Notes: generated by a model from the sequence alone, not told the origin. DNA of 64,000 nt from Tenacibaculum finnmarkense (GCF_900239185.1 NZ_OENA01000080.1:16566-80565); one strand, 5' to 3'; positions 17,028 through 25,432 are shown, counted from the first letter of the stretch. Numbers and translations: made by a program.

Positions 17028-18044
17028 TTAAATATTTTTTATTTTATCATTTATTTTCCATTTTGGAGGGTACCAATAATTAATAATAGAATTATTCTTT
17101 TTTTGTCGATAAATTTGTTTTATTCTTTTTCTCCCAGATATACCATCAATATCAGGATGAGCCACCCTTGAATATTTATCTACTTCACAAAATAAATTTT
17201 GGCAATCTATTAATTGTAATCTTCTGCCCCACAAATCTTTAAAATCTAAGTCTAATCTTAAAACCTCTTTTTCTTGTCTATCAGTTACATATTTTATTAT
17301 ATCAGATTGACTATAGCCTCCTATATCCGTAAAGCATTTTTTTATACCATCTAGAGCTCCAGGACCAGGGAAAACAAAATCCATTTCATTAAAATCACAT
17401 AAAAGACTATAGTTTATGTCTGTCGCATATTGATACCCTAAGAAATTTCCAATTGTTGGGTAGGATTTTAATAAATAAAATAAACTTTCTAAGCTTTTTA
17501 ACTCACTAATCTTCTCATCTAATTTATCATTCATCATAAATTCAATTAATTTAAGATGATTCCGATGTTTTTTACTATATCCAAAAGTACTTCTTCCTGA
17601 AGTCATTATATATGCTCCAGAATAAATTGCTTTTCCCGAAGTCATTATATCTGTTAATATTTTATCATATAACTCATACTTGTAATTTTTAAAAGAAATA
17701 TCTCCAATTTTTTTACTCAATGACTCCCAAGTTTCAATTTTATTAAATATCTTAAAAAGTAATATTCTAAATAAAACTTCTTTAGGTTCTTGGCTATGAG
17801 TATTATTATAAATTATTTCTTTTATTAAGTATTGACTGACTCTATCTGAAGCACGGTAAGCATTGGTAAACTTATGTTTTATTAGTATTTCATCTTCAGT
17901 CCATATTTCTTTTTTATTTATTTTATTAAAGAAAATATTTTGTCTTTCTGTCGCAAATTTCCAGTAAGTATCATATACTTTAGATTTTTTTGGTACAGTA
18001 TTTTTTATAATTAATTCCAATTTTATTATTAGTTTAAACAACAA
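17028..18044 (-). CDS. Putative DNA base hypermodification protein (HMUDK helical/aG-PT-PPlase-like)
   Basis: 338 residues. YWKFATERQNIFF (residues 27-39) and FTNAYRASDRVSQYLI (59-74), with ETWESL after them, match the helical family linked to 5-hydroxymethyl-dU kinase and alpha-glutamyl/putrescinyl-thymine pyrophosphorylases of phages with hypermodified thymine. A later glycine-rich FVFPGPGALDGI and a C-terminal DCQNLFCEVDKYSR follow. The start appears to be TTG 18044: an in-frame TAG lies just upstream and no in-frame ATG precedes the conserved region. A hairpin (18043-18067) covers this start. Its partner upstream is a MazG C-terminal-type gene, as in phage modification clusters. Substrate is unknown. 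Confidence 0.72.
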   Translation of the reverse strand: MLFKLIIKLELIIKNTVPKKSKVYDTYWKFATERQNIFFNKINKKEIWTEDEILIKHKFTNAYRASDRVSQYLIKEIIYNNTHSQEPKEVLFRILLFKIFNKIETWESLSKKIGDISFKNYKYELYDKILTDIMTSGKAIYSGAYIMTSGRSTFGYSKKHRNHLKLIEFMMNDKLDEKISELKSLESLFYLLKSYPTIGNFLGYQYATDINYSLLCDFNEMDFVFPGPGALDGIKKCFTDIGGYSQSDIIKYVTDRQEKEVLRLDLDFKDLWGRRLQLIDCQNLFCEVDKYSRVAHPDIDGISGRKRIKQIYRQKKNNSIINYWYPPKWKINDKIKNI

Positions 18045-18108
18045 GAACTAGCATTAAGCCAGTTCTTATATTAATGATTTATTTTATAACAAATAGATTA
18101 TTCAGTAA

Positions 18109-18690
18109 TTACCCTATAAAAACAACTCTTCTATCTATTGAATTAAATTCTATTTTTCCGCCTTTATTAGCAATAAGTTTTCTGAATAAGCTATAGCCTT
18201 TTACGATGGCTTTTTCCCATTCAGTTTTTGTTTTTACTTTTACCTCAAAAGATTCTGTCATTTGCTTTATTGTCTTTAATAAAACCTTACTAACCTTTTT
18301 ATTTTTAAAGAGATTTTTTCTTTTAGCTTCATTAAAGAGCATTAGAGATATAGCTTCTTCTGTTATAGTAGCTCTTGCTCCATCTTCATACGTATCAATA
18401 ATTGGAATACTTTTCCTTTTTCTTTTAAGCATGGATCTAGTACAAGGAGACCAATCAAGCATTGTAGCAAATGTATAATGAAATACATCGTGGTAACGAT
18501 AAAAATCTTTTTCATAAGAATTATCATCAATAACATCTCCTATTTGAACTCCATCAATAGTAATTCGAACAGCCCCTTCTCTTTGCTTATTATTAATTTC
18601 AGTAAATTCTACAACAAAAGAATTTGGCAACTTTTCATTTTGATTAAAAGTTGAATCTAATAAATTTATATTTTGTAGATTATTTTTCAT
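18109..18690 (-). CDS. MazG C-terminal-type pyrophosphohydrolase
   Basis: 193 residues. YRYHDVFHYTFATMLDWSP (residues 64-82), LKRKRKS (88-94) and EDGARATITEEAI (102-114) are the signature blocks of the MazG_C-type family, whose acidic residues suit Mg-dependent nucleotide pyrophosphate cleavage. Phage relatives occur with base-hypermodification enzymes, and here the next gene is of that type. The start overlaps the end of the small gene upstream by 11 bases, so translation is probably coupled. A role in adjusting a dNTP or in removing a modified nucleotide is inference. Confidence 0.72.
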   Translation of the reverse strand: MKNNLQNINLLDSTFNQNEKLPNSFVVEFTEINNKQREGAVRITIDGVQIGDVIDDNSYEKDFYRYHDVFHYTFATMLDWSPCTRSMLKRKRKSIPIIDTYEDGARATITEEAISLMLFNEAKRKNLFKNKKVSKVLLKTIKQMTESFEVKVKTKTEWEKAIVKGYSLFRKLIANKGGKIEFNSIDRRVVFIG

Positions 18691-18889
18691 GTAAACCTAA
18701 TTCTAGTGGTGCTCTTACTTTATCTATATTATCTAATTTACGTAAAATAATTTGTTCAAACTTAATTATTTGTTTATTTTCATTCCTTTTTGCTTCAACT
18801 CCAAATTTATATCCAGAATTAAATTGATTTGAATTATAATACTGCTTAATATTCAAAAATATAAGTAAAGAAATAAAAATACCTAACAT
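18680..18889 (-). CDS. Small single-helix membrane protein, possibly frameshifted at its 5' end
   Basis: 69 residues if started at ATG 18889: an N-terminal hydrophobic helix (LGIFISLLIFLNI) followed by a charged C-terminal part ending PLELGLHEK. In the same frame the codons stay open up to the dcd-like stop at 18941, and an out-of-frame ATG at 18939 sits two bases past that stop, followed by only six A. One more A in that run would give an 86-residue protein starting MKKRITTAEGN. So the gene is either short or carries a one-base deletion. No family was recognised; it belongs to the accessory operon by overlap with the next gene. Confidence 0.5.
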   Translation of the reverse strand: MLGIFISLLIFLNIKQYYNSNQFNSGYKFGVEAKRNENKQIIKFEQIILRKLDNIDKVRAPLELGLHEK

Positions 18890-18940
18890 CCACCGCCACG
18901 TGGTAGTGTTCCCTTCAGCTGTTGTTATTCTTTTTTCATA

Positions 18941-19486
18941 TTATCTCTCTAATGAATTAATTTTCTTTAATACAGAATTTGGTGAAGCTAAATCTCCTGT
19001 CAAATTTTCGATATGCTTAATCGGAATCTTTTCTTGATTATTATGTACTCCATTATAGCTTGCATTTCCAATAAGTTCGCTATACCAAATAAGAAAACAT
19101 TTTTGTCCTCGTTCCAATAATATTTTTGACGGACCAGCATTATATACCGAAAATAAAAGTTTCCCTTCAAAACCAGGGTCAACATGAAAACCTGAAATAT
19201 TAACAAGCCCTTTAAATTTTTGACCTGCTTTAATCGAAATAAAAGCTATTTTATCGTTTGGTATGGTAACTTTTTCTTACGTTAATAATAATGCAAATTG
19301 ACCAGGTTCTATTGTAATACTTTCATTTTCTGCTAGAATTGTTTTACTATCTGAATTGTCTCCCGTTACGAAAGCTTCTTCCCCAATACTTAATTCATAA
19401 TGCGCACTCTTTAAACGGTTCGCATCAAATTGGTCTATTAAATTTGGTAATATCTGAGATAAACTATCGTTTCCTAAAAATGCCAT
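18941..19486 (-). pseudogene. dCTP deaminase/dUTPase-fold gene with an in-frame stop
   Basis: The frame from ATG 19486 (MAFLGNDSLSQIL) runs for 181 codons with one internal TAA at 19277-19279, after PGQFALLLT. The part beyond the stop continues in the same frame as EKVTIPNDKIAFISIKAG, then GFHVDPGFEGKLLFSVYNAG and CFLIWYSEL, which is the trimeric beta-fold core of Dcd/dUTPase. A single G-to-T change (GAA to TAA) would explain the stop. Where bacterial Dcd has its catalytic Glu (VLEFYNSG) this protein has Ser (LFSVYNAG), so even the intact form may not have been a classic deaminase. It is the first gene of the accessory operon. Read-through or a sequencing error are alternatives. Confidence 0.75.
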
Positions 19487-19649
19487 ATTACAAAGAAAAG
19501 CAATTTTATCTTATTGTTATAGTATAAACTTAATACTATCAACGATATAAGTATAAAAAACGATTTAATTTAAAGAAAGTAAATAATAACGTGAAACCTC
19601 TCTTCATTTAATATTTCTTTCTTCGTTATCACTTATCATATTAAAAAAG

Positions 19650-19663
19650 AATGAATATTCATT
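19650..19663. promoter_or_regulatory. Palindromic operator of the TetR-family gene
   Basis: AATGAATATTCATT is a perfect 14-bp palindrome ending nine bases before the -7 box at 19673 and overlapping the -33 region. Placement and symmetry suit a TetR dimer site and autorepression. Confidence 0.7.
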
Positions 19664-19672
19664 TTTATTGTG

Positions 19673-19680
19673 TATATTTG
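19673..19680 (+). promoter_or_regulatory. -7 box of the tetR-nitroreductase operon
   Basis: TATATTTG, 42 bases before the TetR-family ATG at 19723, immediately downstream of the palindromic operator. Confidence 0.65.
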
Positions 19681-19722
19681 CATCATCAGAAACAAAAGAA
19701 AGAATAACAATATTATTATATA

Positions 19723-20316
19723 ATGGCAAAACTTCAAAAAAGTATTGATAAACGAAACGCACTTGTAAAAGCAACTATTGAGTTGGTAAACAATAATGGT
19801 TTTCATGCTACTCCGATGAGTAAAATTGCAAAAATGGCAAAAGTATCACCAGCAACGATCTATTTATATTTTGAAAGCAAGCAAGATTTAGTAAATCAAA
19901 CTTACATCGAAGTAAAATCAAAATATACCGATTATGCTTTTGCAACTTATAGCGATAAAGTATCTGTGGAAGCTGGTTTTGAAATTATCTGGAAACGTAT
20001 TGCCGAATTTAAACTACAAGAGTGTGAAAACGCCATGTTTTTAGCACAATGCGACAATACTCCCGTAATTGATGAAGAAAGTCGTCAAGAAGGAATCAAG
20101 CATTTACAACCACTACTCGATCTTTGGAATCGTGGTAAAAAAGAAGGAATCATCAAGCCAATGTCCGATTATATATTATATGCCTATGCAATTAATCCGC
20201 TGTCTTTTTTAATGATTTCTCAAAAACGAGGTGTTTTTACTTTAGATGAAACTCATATTGAAGAAGCGTATCAATCTGCTTGGAATAGTATCAAGGTTTG
20301 CAAAAGTGTAAATTAA
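19723..20316 (+). CDS. TetR/AcrR-family transcriptional regulator
   Basis: 197 residues. The N-terminal HTH (residues about 8-55) has the TetR signature: NNNGFHATPMSKIAKMAKV followed by SPATIYLYFESKQDLV. The C-terminal part is the variable ligand-binding and dimer domain. The gene leads a run of four same-strand genes (nitroreductase, iron alcohol dehydrogenase, DJ-1/PfpI lipoprotein), with a palindrome and promoter just upstream. It is likely an autorepressor released by an electrophile or other xenobiotic; the ligand is not known. Confidence 0.92.
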   Translation: MAKLQKSIDKRNALVKATIELVNNNGFHATPMSKIAKMAKVSPATIYLYFESKQDLVNQTYIEVKSKYTDYAFATYSDKVSVEAGFEIIWKRIAEFKLQECENAMFLAQCDNTPVIDEESRQEGIKHLQPLLDLWNRGKKEGIIKPMSDYILYAYAINPLSFLMISQKRGVFTLDETHIEEAYQSAWNSIKVCKSVN

Positions 20317-20434
20317 ATACCCCTGTTCTATTAGATTAGCTCAACTTTTTTACCTCAACAATTGACACTCAACATTGACAGTTTCCCTCAAACACAATAA
20401 CATAGAATATAACAACATAAAAAAAGCAAGTATT

Positions 20435-21067
20435 ATGGAATTATTAGACACATTAAAATGGAGATATGCCGCTAAAGCAATGAACGGTAAAAAAGTATCC
20501 GAAGAAAAAATAGCACGTATCTTAGAAGCAGCACGTTTAGCACCAACCTCAAGCGGATTACAACCTTTCGAAATTTTTGTGATTAAAAATCAGGAAATTA
20601 AAGAACAAATTAAACCAATCGCTTGGAATCAATCGGTAATTACTGACTGCTCTCACCTACTTGTTTTCGCTGCTTGGGATACTTATACCGAAGATAGAAT
20701 TAATCATATGTTCGATTTAACAAACGAAATCCGTGGTTTTAAAAACGAAGGCTGGGAAAATTACCGTCAGATGTTATTAAGCTCTTATCCGCAGAAAGAT
20801 GCCGAAGAGAATTTTAATCACGCAGCAAAACAAGCTTATATTGCTTTTTCACAAGCTATTACAGCCGCCGCTTACGAACAAGTTGATGCGACACCTGTAG
20901 AAGGTTTTGATCCTACGGCAGTTGATAAAATTTTAAACTTACGTGAAAAAGGATTACGCAGTGCTGTTTTATTGCCTATCGGATACAGAGCCGAAGACAA
21001 AGATTGGTTGGTAAACTTAGTAAAAGTTAGAAAACCGATGAATGAATTAGTAACCGTAATCGAGTAA
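20435..21067 (+). CDS. Nitroreductase-family NAD(P)H oxidoreductase (NfsB-like)
   Basis: 210 residues from ATG 20435 (MELLDTLKWRYAAKAMNG); a 20-residue in-frame extension upstream is not family-like. ILEAARLAPTSSGLQPFEIFVI is the FMN-binding N-terminal block and the GYRAEDKDW region lies at the C-terminus. These flavoproteins reduce nitroaromatics, quinones and other oxidants in the cytosol. It sits 118 bases after the TetR gene and 29 bases before an alcohol dehydrogenase gene, so it is part of a TetR-controlled stress operon. Confidence 0.88.
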   Translation: MELLDTLKWRYAAKAMNGKKVSEEKIARILEAARLAPTSSGLQPFEIFVIKNQEIKEQIKPIAWNQSVITDCSHLLVFAAWDTYTEDRINHMFDLTNEIRGFKNEGWENYRQMLLSSYPQKDAEENFNHAAKQAYIAFSQAITAAAYEQVDATPVEGFDPTAVDKILNLREKGLRSAVLLPIGYRAEDKDWLVNLVKVRKPMNELVTVIE

Positions 21068-21096
21068 AACTAAAAAATTTCCCTAAAAAATGAATA

Positions 21097-22257
21097 ATGA
21101 ATAATTTTCAATTTAAAAATCCAACCAAGATTATCTTTGGAAAAGATACTATAAAAGAAATAACAACACAAATCCCTAAAGATGCAAAGGTTTTACTACT
21201 TTTTGGCGGCGGAAGTATTAAAAAAAATGGTGTTTATAACCAGGTAAAAGAAGCCTTAAAAACTGTTGAGGTTGTTGAATTTGGCGGAATTCCTGCAAAT
21301 CCAGAATATTCGGTACTCTTAGACGCTTTAAAAGTAATTAAAGAGGAAAAAATCACGTATTTATTAGCTGTTGGTGGTGGTTCTGTTATCGATGGAACGA
21401 AGTTTTTATCGGCTGCTGCATTATATGATGGCGAAATTCCTTGGGATATTTTAACCAATAACATCAGAACTGAAAAAGGAATGCCTTTTGGAACGGTTTT
21501 AACAATGCCCGCAACAGGTTCTGAAATGAATTCTGGCGCAGTAATTACCCGAAGAGAAACCAAAGAAAAGCTTGCCATGGGCGGTCCTGGATTATTTCCT
21601 GAATTTTCAGTCTTAGATCCGCAAGTAATTACCTCTATTCCACAACGTCAATTAGCCAATGGTTTAGCAGATTCATTTACACACGTTTTAGAACAATATA
21701 TGACCTATCCTGTAGGTGGATTATTGCAAGATCGTTTTGCAGAAAGCATTTTACAAACTATTATTGAAGTTGCGCCAAAAGTTTTAAAAGATCCTACGGA
21801 TTACAAAGCCGCTGCAAATTATATGTGGAGTTGTACGATGGCTTTAAATGGATTAATTCAACAAGGCGTTCCTGGCGATTGGGCAGTACATGGAATCGGA
21901 CATGAATTAACGGCTTTATTTGGTATTGATCACGCGCGTACTTTGGCAATAATTGCACCAAGCCATTACGCCTTTAATTTTGAAGCTAAAAAAGAAAAAT
22001 TAGCACAATATGCCGAACGTGTTTGGAATGTTACCACAGGTTCTACGGATGAAAAAGCACAAGCTGGTATTGATAAAACAGTGACTTTTTTCCATGAATT
22101 AGGTATTGATACTAAATTATCAGAGTACACGAAAGATTATGAAGGAACTGCTGAAATAATCGCAAAACGCTTTACAGAACGTGGTTGGTTAGCTTTGGGA
22201 GAGCATCAATCTTTATCGCCTAAAAACGTTGAAGAAATCGTAAAAATGGCGTATTAA
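21097..22257 (+). CDS. Iron-containing alcohol/aldehyde dehydrogenase (YqhD/BdhA-like)
   Basis: 386 residues of the group III metal-dependent alcohol dehydrogenases. The nucleotide site GGGSVIDGTKFL, the phosphate loop MPATGSEMNSGAV, and the metal ligands (Asp and His in LADSFTHVLEQY, His residues in GIGHELTALFGIDHARTLAI) are all visible. The opening FQFKNPTKIIFGKDT is typical of YqhD, an NADPH-dependent reductase of short-chain aldehydes and methylglyoxal. It lies in the TetR operon between the nitroreductase and DJ-1-like genes, which supports aldehyde detoxification. Confidence 0.9.
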   Translation: MNNFQFKNPTKIIFGKDTIKEITTQIPKDAKVLLLFGGGSIKKNGVYNQVKEALKTVEVVEFGGIPANPEYSVLLDALKVIKEEKITYLLAVGGGSVIDGTKFLSAAALYDGEIPWDILTNNIRTEKGMPFGTVLTMPATGSEMNSGAVITRRETKEKLAMGGPGLFPEFSVLDPQVITSIPQRQLANGLADSFTHVLEQYMTYPVGGLLQDRFAESILQTIIEVAPKVLKDPTDYKAAANYMWSCTMALNGLIQQGVPGDWAVHGIGHELTALFGIDHARTLAIIAPSHYAFNFEAKKEKLAQYAERVWNVTTGSTDEKAQAGIDKTVTFFHELGIDTKLSEYTKDYEGTAEIIAKRFTERGWLALGEHQSLSPKNVEEIVKMAY

Positions 22258-22267
22258 TTTTTGATAG

Positions 22268-23095
22268 ATGAAAATACTACAAAAAGCAGCCATTATATTT
22301 CCAATGATTTCTGCAATAATCTTTGGAATGATTTTAATATCAAGCTGTAAAACAGCAAACAATAATTCTGCGGAAACAATTTCTTCGGAAGAAAAAACAA
22401 CCACTAAAACTAAAAAAATGAACATCTTATTTGTTTTAACATCACACGATAAATTAGGGAATACGGATAAAAAAACAGGATTTTGGGTAGAAGAATTTGC
22501 TGCTCCGTATTACGCTTTATTAGATAAAGGTGCTACAATTACCATCGCAACACCAAAAGGAGGCGCTGCTCCTATTGACCCAAGTAGTGATTCGCCCGAT
22601 GCTGCTACAAAAGCAACCGAGCGTTTTAATAAAGACGACGCTGCAAAGGCTAAAATTGAAAATACACAAACATTAACAACGATCAATGCGGATGATTTTG
22701 ACGCTGTTTTCTATCCTGGCGGACACGGTCCTTTATGGGATTTAGCAGAAGATGTTGCTTCGATAGCGTTAATTGAAGAATTCAACAATCAAAACAAACC
22801 GATTGCTTTTGTATGCCACGCTCCTGCGGCTTTAAAAGAAGTTAAAAATGCCGATGGGACTCCTTTGGTAAACGGTAAAAAAGTTACAGGATTTACAAAT
22901 TCTGAAGAACAAGCTGTTGGGCTTACCGATATTGTTCCTTTTTTAGTAGAAGATATGCTAACTAAAAATGGTGGAATCTATTCGAAAAAAGACGATTGGA
23001 ATGCTTATGCAATACAAGATGGTAATTTAATTACAGGACAAAATCCAGCATCTTCTGAATTAGTTGCTGATAAATTAATAAATAGCTTAAAATAA
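22268..23095 (+). CDS. DJ-1/PfpI-family lipoprotein (Hsp31-like)
   Basis: 275 residues. A lipoprotein signal peptide with lipobox LISSC places the lipidated cysteine at residue 27, so the protein should be anchored in the cell envelope. The DJ-1/PfpI domain starts near residue 55 (MNILFVLTSHDKLGNTDKKT) and has the nucleophile elbow AFVCHAPAALKE (Cys183) and YPGGHGPLWDL with the expected acidic neighbour. Relatives act as glyoxalase III, chaperones or deglycases. It starts ten bases after the alcohol dehydrogenase stop and ends the TetR operon before a terminator. An envelope-anchored form is less usual than the cytosolic one. Confidence 0.88.
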   Translation: MKILQKAAIIFPMISAIIFGMILISSCKTANNNSAETISSEEKTTTKTKKMNILFVLTSHDKLGNTDKKTGFWVEEFAAPYYALLDKGATITIATPKGGAAPIDPSSDSPDAATKATERFNKDDAAKAKIENTQTLTTINADDFDAVFYPGGHGPLWDLAEDVASIALIEEFNNQNKPIAFVCHAPAALKEVKNADGTPLVNGKKVTGFTNSEEQAVGLTDIVPFLVEDMLTKNGGIYSKKDDWNAYAIQDGNLITGQNPASSELVADKLINSLK

Positions 23096-23123
23096 CCCCC
23101 TCTCCCCATTTTTTTAAGCAAGT

Positions 23124-23158
23124 AAAAGGCTGTTCTAATTATATAGACAGCCTTTTTT
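23124..23158 (+). terminator. Terminator of the TetR operon
   Basis: Stem AAAAGGCTGT / ACAGCCTTTTTT downstream of the DJ-1-like gene. Confidence 0.82.
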
Positions 23159-23217
23159 GGTTTTAAGTTTTAAATGTTAGCAGTTTAGCAGTATTTTGGT
23201 TTTTAGTACAAATCCTT

Positions 23218-23305
23218 AGCCCCGATTGAAGCTTTGTTTGAGCTCTTTTTTGTTTTTTCTTTTAAAAAACAAAAAAAGCGAGTGCGGAAAGCGGGAAATT
23301 GCTTC
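23218..23305. repeat. Dispersed intergenic repeat, copy A
   Basis: Starts AGCCCCGATTGAAGC and ends GAGTGCGGAAAGCGGG plus AAATTGCTTC, with an inner inverted repeat of TTTTTTGTTTTT / AAAAACAAAAAAAGC. The same element appears in reverse orientation at 50880-50960 and 57922-58003. All copies are intergenic and downstream of gene ends. Confidence 0.85.
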
Positions 23306-23325
23306 AAAAAAAAATATTACACACA

Positions 23326-23358
23326 AAAAAAAGCCCATCAGTAAATGATGGGCTTTTT
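23326..23358 (-). terminator. Terminator of cold shock copy 2
   Basis: Stem AAAAAGCCCATCA / TGATGGGCTTTTT just past the gene end at 23377; T-run on the minus strand. Confidence 0.88.
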
Positions 23359-23376
23359 AATTTTAAAGATATATGC

Positions 23377-23568
23377 TTAGATCACTTTTACGTTCACTGC
23401 ATTTGGTCCTTTCTTACCTTCTTCTAAGTCAAATTCAACTTGGTCACCTTCTCTAATCTCATCGATTAATCCTGAGATGTGTACAAAGTGGTCTTTTTCA
23501 ACTCCTTCTTCTGTAATAAATCCAAATCCTTTTGTGTCGTTGAAAAATTTTACTGTTCCTGTACTCAT
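23377..23568 (-). CDS. Cold shock protein (CspA family), copy 2
   Basis: 63 residues, one cold shock domain with KGFGFIT and HFVHISGL. It differs from copies 1 and 3 at a handful of positions (MSTGTVKFF at the start, GKKG near the end). It has its own terminator and a roughly 70-base AT-rich leader, typical of cold-inducible csp mRNAs. Near identity at nucleotide level between copies points to recent duplication or gene conversion. Confidence 0.95.
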   Translation of the reverse strand: MSTGTVKFFNDTKGFGFITEEGVEKDHFVHISGLIDEIREGDQVEFDLEEGKKGPNAVNVKVI

Positions 23569-23637
23569 AATGTTACTATATTTATTTTAATAATTACTAA
23601 CTAGATTGCAAAGATAATGCCATAAATTATAAAATGC

Positions 23638-25173
23638 CTACCAATCAATAGGAAAATAATCTTTTAAGAACTTACCAGACCAATGTTTCCCTGTATTTAT
23701 ACCGTCAATTAACGGATCCATAACACGTGCTGCACCATCTACAATATCTAAAGGTGGTTGAAAATCGTGTGTTTCTACTTTCTTTTTAGATAATTCCGCA
23801 GGATCTTCATCGGTAACCCAACCAGTATCCACGGCATTCATATAAATTCCTGACTTTGCAAAAGTTGATGCTGAGGTATGTGTTAACATATTTAAAGCCG
23901 CTTTTGCCATATTTGTGTGCGGGTGTCTATCTACTTTTTTAAATCGATGAAACTTCCCTTCCATTGCAGTTACATTAATGATGTGCTTTTTACCCGTGTT
24001 TTCTTTCATCATTAAATTAGACAAACGATTACATAAAACAAACGGCGCAACAGCATTTACTAACTGTACTTCTACCATTTCAGTGGTTTCAATTTCACCT
24101 AATCTTAAACGCCAGCTATTGGTTTTTCTTAAATCTACTTGTTGTAAATCGGCATCTAGTTCGCCTTCAGGGAAAACCTCAGCAGTTTGTAACGAATTAT
24201 CAAAACTATATGGAATCTGAGATAATGCTGCTGAATTACGCAAACCAATTCCAGGCTCAGGACCATGCCAAGTAACAGGCAATACATTATTTTTACTTGT
24301 TTTATCCGTAGGAACACTTAAGCTTGATAACTCTTCTAAACAGCCAACATGATCACTTAATAACTTTTGGGCTAACTTCGGAAGTTTATCAACAGGAAGC
24401 TTTTCATTTTCCATTAAATGGAAGTAAAAACCTGAAGGTCTTCTTACGGTTTGTGCCGCATTATTGATTAAAATATCTAATCGATCGTATTTTTGCTCTA
24501 TATAATTACAGAAAATCTCTACACTTGGAATATGACGTAAATCAAGCCCGTGAATATGTAAGCGATCACTCCAGTCTTTATAATCTTCTTCTTTAGAAAA
24601 ACGAATTGCTGAATCGGCAGGAAAACGTGTTGTAGCAACAACCCTTGCTCCCGAACGCAATAACATTAAGGTTATATGGTATCCAATTTTTAATCGAGAC
24701 CCTGTAATAACCGCAACTTGATCGGTTAAATCGGTTAATTGAAAACGTTTTGCATAGTTTAAATCACCACAATCTTTACACATGGTATCATAAAAATGAT
24801 GCAGTTTTGTATAAACGGTTTTACAAACGTAGCAGTTTCTAGGCGATTCTAGTTCTAAAGTATCTTCGGATAAATCGGCAGCTGCCAATAATTTAGGAGC
24901 GACAAACAATGCCGATTCTCTTGCCGAACGAATTCCTGTTGTTTTTCTAGCGTGTGTATCTTTGGCAATCATTTTACGTTTTGCCGCTTTTTTCGCGTCT
25001 TTTCTTCTACGCTCAAACTCCGTACGATTCGGTCTTGTTAATTCACCTGCTGCTTTAAAAAGTGCTACTCTTTCTTGTTCAGGTAATTCAAAAAGCTGAT
25101 TTGTATCTGCTAATAAATGTTGCAATGTAGCGATACAAGATGCTATATCTACACTTGATTTTTGTTCACTCAT
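23638..25173 (-). CDS. SDR-family oxidoreductase with an N-terminal zinc ribbon
   Basis: 511 residues, about twice the usual SDR length. The N-terminal 110 residues are helical and basic. A four-cysteine CxxC...CxxC element ([11 protein letters not shown], then MCKDCGD) follows around residues 115-137. The SDR domain begins at [19 protein letters not shown], with [14 protein letters not shown] as the NNAA motif, and has a long insertion before the catalytic region, where [12 protein letters not shown] and [14 protein letters not shown] stand where S-Y-K are expected. The usual YxxxK reads NMAKAA, so the tyrosine may be missing. Substrate is unknown. It is monocistronic. Confidence 0.78.
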   Translation of the reverse strand: MSEQKSSVDIASCIATLQHLLADTNQLFELPEQERVALFKAAGELTRPNRTEFERRRKDAKKAAKRKMIAKDTHARKTTGIRSARESALFVAPKLLAAADLSEDTLELESPRNCYVCKTVYTKLHHFYDTMCKDCGDLNYAKRFQLTDLTDQVAVITGSRLKIGYHITLMLLRSGARVVATTRFPADSAIRFSKEEDYKDWSDRLHIHGLDLRHIPSVEIFCNYIEQKYDRLDILINNAAQTVRRPSGFYFHLMENEKLPVDKLPKLAQKLLSDHVGCLEELSSLSVPTDKTSKNNVLPVTWHGPEPGIGLRNSAALSQIPYSFDNSLQTAEVFPEGELDADLQQVDLRKTNSWRLRLGEIETTEMVEVQLVNAVAPFVLCNRLSNLMMKENTGKKHIINVTAMEGKFHRFKKVDRHPHTNMAKAALNMLTHTSASTFAKSGIYMNAVDTGWVTDEDPAELSKKKVETHDFQPPLDIVDGAARVMDPLIDGINTGKHWSGKFLKDYFPIDW

Positions 25174-25259
25174 ATCAAACTACTTTTTTATTTTTTTTAA
25201 ATTTATATTCGGGCGCGAAATTACTGCTTTTTATTTTAATATTTCACAAGCGCACGTAC

Positions 25260-25279
25260 AGACGCGATTTATTGCGTCT
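25260..25279. repeat. Short palindromic repeat (AGACGCGAT type), degenerate copy
   Basis: AGACGCGATTTATTGCGTCT, one base off a perfect inverted repeat, upstream of the zinc-ribbon SDR gene. Two better copies lie at 28586-28605 and 28713-28736. Confidence 0.75.
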
Positions 25280-25375
25280 TGCACCTCGCATCAATCTAAA
25301 ATAAAAATAATACAATATTTTCATGTGATTCACACGATAATTATTTTCACACGCATGTGAAACACTAAAACAAAA

Positions 25376-25410
25376 AAAGAGATTAACCTTTTGTAAGGTC
25401 AATCTCTTTT
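25376..25410 (-). terminator. Terminator of the extended cold shock gene
   Basis: Stem AAAGAGATTAACCTT / AAGGTCAATCTCTTT with one mismatch, just past the gene end at 25433; T-run on the minus strand. Confidence 0.8.
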
Positions 25411-25432
25411 AATTTGAAAGCGGTACGTAAAA

